Assembly (NCBI RefSeq): GCF_000429545.1
Contig: NZ_AUCB01000017.1
Coordinates: 1 to 64,000 of the forward strand
DNA length: 64,000 bases
DNA from: Arenibacter certesii DSM 19833
GTDB lineage: Bacteria > Bacteroidota > Bacteroidia > Flavobacteriales > Flavobacteriaceae
Direction: 5' to 3'
Shown here one piece after another: positions 1 to 7,345 of the stretch (within the stretch, counting starts at the first letter, position 1; the number at the start of each line of letters is the position of its first letter). The position numbers and the translations under genes were made by a program. The notes beneath the pieces were generated by a model. It saw only the letters and a program-made list of their open reading frames with translations. It ran no database searches and was not told where the DNA came from.

Positions 1-1
1 T

Positions 2-133
2 GTCGGCCATGGCGCTGGAAAAAGCGGCATAGGGACTAGCGATCCGAAACTTCGATGGGAAAGGTATGCCAGAACCTCACTAAAACGACCAAAAAGCCCT
101 CTTAAACCGGACGAAAATCCACTTCGAAAATAA
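2..133 (+). other. Open frame at left edge, possible C-terminal fragment of an unknown protein
   Basis: Bases 1-90 are about 53% G+C, clearly richer than the rest of the window. The second forward frame stays open from the edge to a TAA at 131-133, giving 43 residues that are basic and proline-rich near the end (contains KRPKSPLKPDENP). The opposite strand is also open from about 145 to the edge, so the open frame may simply reflect base composition. I do not recognise the product. It could be the tail of a gene that starts outside the window, or non-coding DNA. Confidence 0.2.
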
Positions 134-142
134 ACCATAAAA

Positions 143-176
143 AAAATCCCGGAAACATCGATGTTCCAGGATTCGT
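143..176 (-). terminator. Rho-independent terminator for leftward transcription
   Basis: Read on the minus strand, AATCCTGG is followed by a central AACATCGATGTT palindrome, then CCGGGATT and a run of T (the A-run at about 138-145 on the plus strand). It lies downstream of the leftward DUF3078 gene, so it probably ends that transcript. Confidence 0.55.
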
Positions 177-262
177 TCTGTCCAGTTTTTAGTGAAAATC
201 GGCCTACTCCCGAATATCCCCGAATAGAGGGCTTTTGATAATATATATACGTTTTTTATATA

Positions 263-1195
263 TTAGAAAGAATAGTTTAGACCAAACAACCAATACGTCT
301 GCAAGTCATTATCTACATTGCTAAAATTAGGCTCAGGATCGGTAACTGCCATATTATTAATAGCATAGTTCAATGCTTCTTGCTTGTTATCCCTTAAGCC
401 AAACTCAAATCCTAACCCAATTCCTTTCCACAAGGTATAACCAAAAGAATTGGTCCAAGTCCAGTTAGAATAGTCCGAAGATTTATAGCTTTGAAACATA
501 GATAAATTAGTTTTAAAATTTACTTTCCCTAATTGTCTTGTATAATCGGCAACAATCTTAGCTCCTAAAGAAGATTCAAAAACGGTATCCCCACTACTAA
601 AAACAAAGTTATAGTTTAATGGGTGTATTACCACTACTAAATCGGTAATAGGAGTCCACGTAGCACCCACCCCAAGATCCAAATAACCAGGATCGTTAAA
701 ATTATCGATAATGGTTGTTTTGTATTCCCCTAAGGTCGAGATCGCAAAATTTTCGCTAAGCTTCTGACCGTAAAGAGATGTTATTGTAAATACATCTGTA
801 GAGGAACGAAAGCTATCGTCATCGGTATCAATATCCTTATCGTCTATCTTTACCCATCCAAGATTTACGTTAAGGGAGTTTCTCCAAAAAAACTTTTCCT
901 GATTAAGGTTTGCAAAGGCATTTACTGTTACACCAATATTCCCTGCACTAGAGTTAGGAGCTCCTTTGGCGTACCAGTTGTTAAATCCAGAAAGACTGGC
1001 ACCTATTGTTCCAAAAGCGCCTTTTTTCCATCCCGGAAGCGCCTTTATCTTTGCTTGGATGTCATTTACCCTTCCTTGAATTGCTGCAATGGAATCAGTC
1101 TTAATACTTTTCTCTGCCTTTAGTTCTTCCAAAGTTTGAGCTGAACCTACTTGAATCGTCATAAGGACGATAAATGCGAGTACAATTTTCTTCAT
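263..1195 (-). CDS. DUF3078 family outer-membrane protein
   Basis: A 310-residue exported protein. Residues 1-19 form a signal peptide (KKIVLAFIVLMTIQVGSAQ). Residues 20-52 are a charged heptad-like helix of the kind that precedes many flavobacterial barrels. The rest is alternating aromatic/polar beta strands with a C-terminal phenylalanine (LNYSF), as expected for a barrel inserted by BAM. The family is common in Bacteroidota and has no assigned substrate. The start is the ATG immediately before the signal peptide. The next gene upstream on the same strand begins about 500 bases away with a 70-base spacer, so co-transcription is possible. The assignment to the family rests on overall pattern recognition; function is unknown. 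Confidence 0.8.
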   Translation of the reverse strand: MKKIVLAFIVLMTIQVGSAQTLEELKAEKSIKTDSIAAIQGRVNDIQAKIKALPGWKKGAFGTIGASLSGFNNWYAKGAPNSSAGNIGVTVNAFANLNQEKFFWRNSLNVNLGWVKIDDKDIDTDDDSFRSSTDVFTITSLYGQKLSENFAISTLGEYKTTIIDNFNDPGYLDLGVGATWTPITDLVVVIHPLNYNFVFSSGDTVFESSLGAKIVADYTRQLGKVNFKTNLSMFQSYKSSDYSNWTWTNSFGYTLWKGIGLGFEFGLRDNKQEALNYAINNMAVTDPEPNFSNVDNDLQTYWLFGLNYSF

Positions 1196-1265
1196 AATAA
1201 TCTATGTTTATTGAATTTACGGCAAAATTAAGAAACTTTGTATTTTGGCTGTGTCTTATTGAGAG

Positions 1266-1769
1266 TTATTTTGCCTTAAAAAGTGGCACGGAGGAACAAG
1301 CTTCACCATACATAACACTTCTTGCCACCTTTTGTAATTTTGCCGTGACCCATAAATAAGCATTGGGAGGTACAGGTTTGTTAGAGCACCCTTTAACGAT
1401 AACGGGTTTACCCTCGTATTCCGAAACATCTAAATTTTCCAAAATGTCTTGATATAAGGAAGATTCCAGCATTTCTAGTTCACCAACAACCATTCTCTTG
1501 CAGTAGGGCTGTAATTTAGTACCTATAAGCATATAGGCCCAACCCGGAATAATAGCGTCTGAAGAACAGGTTAAAGCAATATACTTATCTTGGTATTGGC
1601 TCCAATCGTGATCTTCCAAATACTGCCTAAATTCCTTTTCCCGAAGTATAATATCTTCGTACAGCCAATCCTTTATATCTAAAAGCACCCTTTCTCCCTT
1701 AGGATAGTAATCCTCTAAATTAAAGGTGACTAATTTACTTTGCGCAACGCGATTTACGATCTCTGACAT
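1266..1769 (-). CDS. DUF2480 family protein
   Basis: A soluble protein of 167 residues without signal peptide or membrane segment. Features recognised from the Bacteroidota-restricted DUF2480 family are the N-terminal helix with NRVAQS, the LTCSSDAIIPGWAYML stretch at about residues 67-82, and the GCSNKPVP motif near residues 127-134. Cys68, Cys90, Cys128 and Cys158 are present, but I cannot say whether they bind metal. It often sits near iron-sulfur or redox genes, and here the next gene upstream on the same strand is a 2Fe-2S reductase. That is suggestive, not proof of a shared role. No function is known to me. Confidence 0.8.
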   Translation of the reverse strand: MSEIVNRVAQSKLVTFNLEDYYPKGERVLLDIKDWLYEDIILREKEFRQYLEDHDWSQYQDKYIALTCSSDAIIPGWAYMLIGTKLQPYCKRMVVGELEMLESSLYQDILENLDVSEYEGKPVIVKGCSNKPVPPNAYLWVTAKLQKVARSVMYGEACSSVPLFKAK

Positions 1770-1783
1770 ATTTAAAATTTAAG

Positions 1784-1791
1784 CAAAAATA
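1784..1791 (-). promoter_or_regulatory. Bacteroidota -7 element (TATTTTTG) upstream of the DUF2480 gene
   Basis: Minus-strand TATTTTTG matches TAnnTTTG and ends about 15 bases before the ATG at 1769. No TTG is present at the ideal distance upstream, so the match is partial. Confidence 0.4.
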
Positions 1792-1881
1792 AAGACATTA
1801 TAGCATTAAGACTCTAAAATAATTCTTTGCCTGAGTCCAGACCATTTACGGCCTTTAACAATACGCCATCGTTAGACCATG

Positions 1882-2931
1882 TTATACATCATCATAATCC
1901 ACCGTTAATGTTTCGGTAGTTGGATGCGCTTGACAGGTTAAAATAAGCCCTTCGGCAATTTCGCCATCGGTTAAAATTTGATTTTTTACCATCTCGGCCT
2001 TTCCTTCTTTGATTCGAGCGATACAGCTACTACAAACTCCACCTTGACAGGAATAAGGCGCATCAATGTTCTCTTTTAGAACCGCATCGAGCACTACGGA
2101 ACCTTTATCCATAGAAAGCGAAAACTCCTCATCGTCCAAAATAACCTTCACCACGGTTTTACCATCTAGCTTCTCAGGAAGTTCGTCCTTAATTTCAGTT
2201 TCGGTAAAAAGTTCAAAATGAATCTTATCCTCAGTAATTTCGTTTTCTTTTAAATGATCTTTCACCAAGTGGATCATAGGTTCTGGACCACATAAATAAA
2301 AATCATTGAACGTTACGTTCTTATGTTTATTCTTTAGCACATAGTTTATAGTGGAAGTGTCTATTCTCCCAAATATAGATTCGTCCTCCTGAGTCTGACT
2401 CAATATAAAATACACGAAAAACCTATTTGGGTAATCCAATTGTAATTTCACCAAATCCGTATAGAACATGGTTTCTTTATAGGACCTATTCCCAAAAGTC
2501 AGAACAAAAGTGTTTTTAGGATTACTTTCCAACACCGTTTTGGCAATACTCATAATAGGAGTAATTCCACTCCCTGCAGCAAATGCGGCAATATTTTTAG
2601 GACTGCTGCTAGGCTTAAATATAAACCTACCTTCTGGAGGCATAACCTCTAAAACATCCCCAACCTTTAATTTACTATGGGCATAAGCGGAAAATCCACC
2701 TTTATCCACCTTTTTTACCCCAATGGTAATGGAGTCGGATTTAGGGGAAGAACTAATGGAATACGCTCTACGTAATTCCTTGCCTTTAATCTCTTTTTTA
2801 ATGGTTATATATTGACCAGCGGTAAAACCAAATGTCTGGATCAGTTCCTTTGGAATGGTAAAAGTTATTGCAACCGAGTTTGGTGTAAGTTGCTTTATTT
2901 TTTGAACCGTAAGCGAATGAAAATGGGCCAT
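1882..2931 (-). CDS. PaaE-like flavin reductase with C-terminal 2Fe-2S ferredoxin domain
   Basis: A three-domain electron-transfer protein of 349 residues, from NAD(P)H through FAD to a 2Fe-2S cluster. The FAD-binding barrel has RAYS at residues 55-58, the nucleotide-binding domain has GSGITP at 120-125, and the plant-type ferredoxin domain carries Cys295, Cys300, Cys303 and Cys333 in the CX4CX2C...C pattern. This order matches PaaE and related oxygenase or desaturase reductases. No paa genes are nearby, so the partner is unknown. I chose the ATG at 2931 (MAHFHS) rather than the longer frame from 3018, because the extra 29 residues look unlike the family and a good -7 element (TAATTTTG) lies between the two starts. 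Confidence 0.85.
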   Translation of the reverse strand: MAHFHSLTVQKIKQLTPNSVAITFTIPKELIQTFGFTAGQYITIKKEIKGKELRRAYSISSSPKSDSITIGVKKVDKGGFSAYAHSKLKVGDVLEVMPPEGRFIFKPSSSPKNIAAFAAGSGITPIMSIAKTVLESNPKNTFVLTFGNRSYKETMFYTDLVKLQLDYPNRFFVYFILSQTQEDESIFGRIDTSTINYVLKNKHKNVTFNDFYLCGPEPMIHLVKDHLKENEITEDKIHFELFTETEIKDELPEKLDGKTVVKVILDDEEFSLSMDKGSVVLDAVLKENIDAPYSCQGGVCSSCIARIKEGKAEMVKNQILTDGEIAEGLILTCQAHPTTETLTVDYDDV

Positions 2932-2946
2932 ATTAAATCTTTGGCG

Positions 2947-2954
2947 CAAAATTA
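2947..2954 (-). promoter_or_regulatory. Bacteroidota -7 element (TAATTTTG) for the PaaE-like reductase
   Basis: Minus-strand TAATTTTG fits TAnnTTTG and ends 15 bases before the ATG at 2931. It would lie inside the gene if the longer start at 3018 were real, so it supports the shorter start. Confidence 0.5.
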
Positions 2955-3109
2955 AGCAAAGCAAGCAGGATTTAAAACGGGATTTCAAAAAAAATGCATA
3001 CATAGGATGCTTAGGCATTCTAATATTTCTTACATTTATTATTTAAACTGTAAAGCCGTGCTTTGTTTTAGCTCCAGAAAGGCGCACATATTATGCATTT
3101 GTAATCAAA

Positions 3110-3502
3110 ATGAGAAATTCCAAATTATATAAAGGAAGTTTAAATATCATTATCCTAAAACTCTTAGAAGAGCAAGGAAAAATGTACGGGTACGAAATTA
3201 CCCAAAAAGTAAAGGAGATCACCAAGGGCGAATTAAAAATCACCGAAGGATCATTGTATCCTGCCCTACATAAATTAGAAGCAGAAGGTTTATTAGAAGT
3301 AGAAGTTGCCAAAGTAGACAATAGAATAAGAAAGTATTATAAACTTACCGAAGCCGGAGAAAAGGAGACCGTGAACCGCTTAGCAGAATTGCAAGATTTT
3401 ATCCGAAATATGCAGCAATTAGTAAATCCAAAGTTGAGTTTAGAATCATCCCTACAAAGTTTGATACTAAATAGAGTCCCGATTCCGAAAAACCAACAAT
3501 AA
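3110..3502 (+). CDS. PadR-family transcriptional regulator
   Basis: A 130-residue winged-helix regulator. Typical PadR features are KGSLNIIILKLL at residues 8-19, MYGYEI at 25-30, the recognition-helix and wing segment ITEGSLYPALHKLE at about 44-57, and the wing end IRKYYKLTEAG. After residue 80 it has the short helical dimerisation tail of PadR-s1-like proteins. It heads a cassette in the same direction: two membrane proteins with a PadR-associated helical domain, an ABC permease and an ABC ATPase. The TAA stop is followed directly by the ATG of the next gene. By analogy with other PadR cassettes it probably represses this operon and responds to a hydrophobic or membrane-active ligand. The ligand is unknown. 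Confidence 0.93.
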   Translation: MRNSKLYKGSLNIIILKLLEEQGKMYGYEITQKVKEITKGELKITEGSLYPALHKLEAEGLLEVEVAKVDNRIRKYYKLTEAGEKETVNRLAELQDFIRNMQQLVNPKLSLESSLQSLILNRVPIPKNQQ

Positions 3503-4141
3503 ATGAAATTAGACCAACACCAACTAAGATTTATAGATACCTACCTTAAAAATTCAGACATTGAATATTTAGATCTCCGTGTGTAAATGCTAGACCATGT
3601 TGCTACTGGGGTTTTGGAAACAATGGAAGTGGAGAACATTTCTTTTTACGAGGCCTTTAAATCTTTTATGATAGTCAACAAGAAAGAGCTTTTAAAATGG
3701 AATAAAAATTTTAGGAAGGTTACCGACTTAAAGATGCTGCGAAAACTTGGTATTCAATTATGTAAGCCTTGGAGCATAGTAGTCTTTTTCACTTTTCTTT
3801 TACTCCTAAAAATAGGTACGGAATCATTTGATCTAATTGTAACTTTCAGATATATACCATTGGGGATTTTATTCGTGATTCTTATTTATTATTTCTATAA
3901 CTATAAGATTGTATTTAGGAAAAACCGTTTTTCAGGGTTAGAGCGTATAGGAACACCTTTAATTATTTTTCAGCAAGGGATATTGTTTTTATTTTCCCCC
4001 TATTATTCAAAAGTGTTTTTTCAAGAAAACACCTTAATTTACTACGCTTTTATCTCGCTAATCGTAGTAATGGGTTTGGTCTTTATAAGATTCATCCATG
4101 AATTGAAGAAAGCGTATTTAGCTCATTACAAAATAGCATAA
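3503..4141 (+). pseudogene. PadR-associated helical (HAAS-like) four-TM protein with an in-frame TAA at codon 28
   Basis: The frame begins at the ATG touching the padR stop and reads MKLDQHQLRFIDTYL... to codon 27, then TAA at 3584-3586. It resumes in the same frame with ATG at 3587 and runs to 4141 (184 residues). The N-terminal part resembles the helical domain found beside PadR regulators (HAAS/DUF1700-like), where relatives have Glu before the LDH motif, so the TAA most simply derives from GAA by one change. The C-terminal part has four hydrophobic segments: about 3766-3830, 3856-3900, 3957-4010 and 4036-4090. No indel is present. The stop and the next ATG are adjacent (TAAATG), so reinitiation could still make the membrane part. 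It could be a recent pseudogene, a recoded gene, a phase-variant state or a sequencing error. Confidence 0.7.
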
Positions 4142-4142
4142 A

Positions 4143-4832
4143 ATGAAAGTTAATCCAACGCAAATACAGGAGCTATACACCTTTACCCGCCAACACTTTG
4201 TGGAGCTTTACGACTTGCAAACCGAGTTAGTAGATCATTTAAGCAATGGGATTGAAGCCTAATGGAAAGAAAATCCGCAACTTAGTTTTAAGGAAGCGCT
4301 AAACAGAGAGTTTAAAAAATTTGGCGTTTTCGGATTTCAAGACGTTATTTTAGAGCAGGTAAAAGCAATGGAAAAACGATATCGGGCTTATATCTGGCGT
4401 TTTTTTAAAGACTATTTTACCTTTCCTAAAGTTGCATTAACCGTTTTTTTAATAGCTCTTTGCTATACGCTATTACGGCTATTATCTCCTGAAATAGGAA
4501 TTGGGGTTGTTTACGGTGTTTACTTTATGTCTTTGCTATTTATGTTTTATAAAACTTTTAAATTTAGAAAGCAACAACGTTCTAAAGAAAAAAGATGGAT
4601 GCTAGAAGATTTAATTTTTCAACAATTGGAATATTCCAACATTGCTTTTATTCCCATATACATCATTTCTTGGCCTATCAGATCCACAAGCTTACAATCT
4701 GAGTGGTTATCACTCCTTATCTCTGTTGGACTCCCCTGCCTAGGCTTATTTCTTCATGTAGTTACTAACATCATTCCACAAAAGGCAGAAGAACTATTAG
4801 AAGAAACGTATCCCGAGTACAGAATTGTATAA
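4143..4832 (+). pseudogene. Second PadR-associated helical four-TM protein with an in-frame TAA at codon 40
   Basis: This is a paralogue of the preceding gene, starting one base after its stop. The N-terminal domain aligns with it (YDLQTELVDHL against YLDLRV*MLDHV; LSFKEAL against ISFYEAF). The frame is closed by a single TAA at 4260-4262 (GIEA*WKENP) and is otherwise intact to 4832. The longest ATG-started remainder is 4368-4832 (154 residues), beginning MEKRYRAYIW, with four hydrophobic segments. Relatives appear to have Gln or another residue at the stop, so C-to-T or G-to-T is plausible. Unlike the first gene, the ATG overlapping the stop (TAATG at 4260-4264) is out of frame and closes after seven codons, so simple reinitiation would not restore it. 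The first half of the protein is probably lost. Confidence 0.7.
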
Positions 4833-4893
4833 ATTTGCTGTAACAAATCTGATGCATTTTATACTAACCGATGAGCAATAACCAAACACCTAT

Positions 4894-6366
4894 ATGCTAA
4901 AACACTTTCTTTCCCTTGAGTGGAAATCCTTTTTTAGATCCGCATCCTTTAAATCCAATTTGGGCATTAAAATCCTAATGTTCTTTGGGGCACTCTATTT
5001 TATGGCCGTATTCTTAGCAATGGGCGTTGGTGCCTTTTATATTATTAAAAAAGGGGGATGGGGCGATCCGCTAGAGGTATTCAACCAGTTTTTGATTTAC
5101 TATTTGGTGGGGGATCTCTATTTGAGGTATATGCTTCAAAAAATGCCTATTACCAATATAAAGCCTTTATTATACCTACCGGTAGAAAAAAATCAGGTAG
5201 TGGCATATTCCTTAGGAAAAACGGTAATTTCTTTCTTTAACTGGTCCCACGCATTTTTCTTTTTACCGTTCGCAGTTGTACTGCTGATTGAAGGATACAA
5301 CCCCACAGGAGTTATAGCTTGGCAATTGGGGATTATGGCATTGATCTTCTGCAATAATTTCATCAATGTATTGGTGAATAATAAAGACCAAATATTCTAT
5401 GCCGTATTGGCCCTCATCATCGTTTTGGGTGCTTGTCAATATTTTAACCTTTTCAACATCACCCAATACACAGCGCCGCTATTTAATGCCTTATACCAAA
5501 ATCCACTAACTGCCTTATTGCCGTGGGCCATGTTGCTAGCCCTTGCTGTATCCGCCTTCACCTATTTTAGAAGACATATGTATTTAGATGCAGGGTTAGC
5601 AAGCAAAAAATCGGTCGCTAAGACGGAGGATTATACATGGTTAAACCGTTTTGGAAATTTAGGCACCTTTTTAAAGAACGATATTAAATTGATCAAAAGA
5701 AATAAGCGTTCCAAGACCTCAGTAATTATGAGTTTCTTTTTCATTTTTTACGGGCTGTTGTTCTTTAGTGGAAGCGTATCTGCTTATGACGGACCGGTTT
5801 GGAAGATATTTGCAGGGATTTTTATTTCAGGCGGCTTCCTATTTAGTTTTGGTCAATTTGTTCCTAGTTGGGATAGTGCCTACTACCCTTTAATGATGAG
5901 TCAGAACATAAAATACAAGGAATATTTAAATTCTAAGTGGTTCCTAATGGTAATTGCCACCATAATAAGCACAATTTTAGCTTCCTTTTATCTCTATTTT
6001 GGACTGGATGCTTACTTAGCGGTAATCGTTGGTGCAATTTATAATATAGGAGTCAATTCTTACCTAGTTCTTTGGGGCGGAGCCTATATAAAAACACCTA
6101 TAGACCTTAGCTCAAACAAAAAGGCATTTGGAGATAAACAGGCATTTAACTCCAAAACCCTTCTACTTACCCTTCCCAAGTTAATTTTGCCCTTAGGTTT
6201 TTATGCCTTAGGACACTACCTAATTAATCCTACTGCGGGTTATATTTTTGTAGCCATGGCTGGCGTACTTGGGTTTGCCTTTAAAAATAAGGTGTTTAAA
6301 AGGATAGAGCATATTTATAAAAAAGAAAAGTATAAAACGCTGGCTGCCTATAAGCAAAAAGCTTAA
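4894..6366 (+). CDS. DUF5687 family ABC transporter permease
   Basis: An integral membrane protein of 490 residues with about 12 hydrophobic segments and a long polar loop around residues 245-285 (KKSVAKTEDYTWL...KRNKRSKT). The family is known from Bacteroidota gene pairs in which an ATP-binding subunit follows directly, and here the ATPase starts 14 bases downstream. The start MLKHFLSLEWKSFFRSASF is a typical amphipathic entry helix. In this cassette it is presumably the membrane channel exporting or clearing the compound sensed by the PadR repressor. Substrate unknown. It is preceded by a 61-base spacer after the second interrupted gene, so it may still be expressed even though the two upstream genes are broken. 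Confidence 0.88.
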   Translation: MLKHFLSLEWKSFFRSASFKSNLGIKILMFFGALYFMAVFLAMGVGAFYIIKKGGWGDPLEVFNQFLIYYLVGDLYLRYMLQKMPITNIKPLLYLPVEKNQVVAYSLGKTVISFFNWSHAFFFLPFAVVLLIEGYNPTGVIAWQLGIMALIFCNNFINVLVNNKDQIFYAVLALIIVLGACQYFNLFNITQYTAPLFNALYQNPLTALLPWAMLLALAVSAFTYFRRHMYLDAGLASKKSVAKTEDYTWLNRFGNLGTFLKNDIKLIKRNKRSKTSVIMSFFFIFYGLLFFSGSVSAYDGPVWKIFAGIFISGGFLFSFGQFVPSWDSAYYPLMMSQNIKYKEYLNSKWFLMVIATIISTILASFYLYFGLDAYLAVIVGAIYNIGVNSYLVLWGGAYIKTPIDLSSNKKAFGDKQAFNSKTLLLTLPKLILPLGFYALGHYLINPTAGYIFVAMAGVLGFAFKNKVFKRIEHIYKKEKYKTLAAYKQKA

Positions 6367-6380
6367 TAACAACATATTTT

Positions 6381-7082
6381 ATGATTAAAATTGAAAATAT
6401 AACCAAGACCTATGGCAGCGCTACGGTATTGAATATAGCGAATTTGGAAATTCCTAAAGGACAGAGCTTTGGCCTCGTAGGAAACAACGGGGCAGGAAAA
6501 ACCACCCTATTCAGCCTAATGCTAGACCTTATTCAACCCACTACAGGCCACATTATTAATAACGGCGTTTTGGTAGATGAGTGCGAAGCATGGAAACCAT
6601 TTACCTCCGCATTTATAGATGAAACCTTTTTAATAGGGTATCTTACCCCCGAGGAGTATTTCTATTTTATTGGAGAATTAAGAGGACTGAACAAAGCCGA
6701 TGTAGATGCGCTCTTGCCCGGTTTTGAAGGTTTTTTCCATGGGGAGATTCTTGGACAGAAAAAATATTTGCGTGACCTTTCTAAAGGAAACCAGAAAAAA
6801 GTGGGCATTGTTGCCTCTTTTATTGGCAATCCCGAAGTGATCATTTTAGACGAGCCCTTTGCTAACCTAGACCCCACTACTCAAATTAGACTGAAAGGTA
6901 TAATTAAAGATCTTGCCAATAACAGAGAGGTTACCGTACTAATTTCTAGTCATGATTTAATCCATGTTACAGAGGTTTGTGAGCGTATAGTAGTGTTGCA
7001 GAAGGGCGAAACGGTTAAGGACATCCGTACCTCTACGGAAACCCTAAAAGAACTGGAGGCCTTTTTCGCAGGACCTGCGTAG
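6381..7082 (+). CDS. ABC transporter ATP-binding protein
   Basis: A 233-residue nucleotide-binding subunit. Walker A is GNNGAGKTT at residues 34-42, the signature loop is LSKGNQ at 133-138 (the usual LSGGQ is changed to SKGN, as in many antibiotic-type ABC ATPases), and Walker B is IILDEP at 154-159, followed by the D-loop NLDP and the switch histidine in SSHDL. It pairs with the DUF5687 permease 14 bases upstream and closes the PadR cassette. The short length, with no regulatory extension, matches CcmA/NatA-like exporters. The intergenic region after it (7083-7345) shows no clear terminator. Confidence 0.93.
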   Translation: MIKIENITKTYGSATVLNIANLEIPKGQSFGLVGNNGAGKTTLFSLMLDLIQPTTGHIINNGVLVDECEAWKPFTSAFIDETFLIGYLTPEEYFYFIGELRGLNKADVDALLPGFEGFFHGEILGQKKYLRDLSKGNQKKVGIVASFIGNPEVIILDEPFANLDPTTQIRLKGIIKDLANNREVTVLISSHDLIHVTEVCERIVVLQKGETVKDIRTSTETLKELEAFFAGPA

Positions 7083-7345
7083 TTAAACTTTCACAATTAT
7101 ATAAATAAAATGGTGTCCAGGGAAAATTCCTCCTCAATTCGCATGCTAGGGAACCTCGGAATAATACAACAAGAGCATATTTACTTCTCTTGATATTATT
7201 AATTATTACCACTGAAAAATTAACTTCTTAATGGAAGTTACCAAAGATTGTGTCTACTTCATAAAAATAATTCTACTTTTACCGACCAACTGCATAATAA
7301 ACACGTTATTTTTAAGTTCTAGGATACGTACGAATACATTGAATT

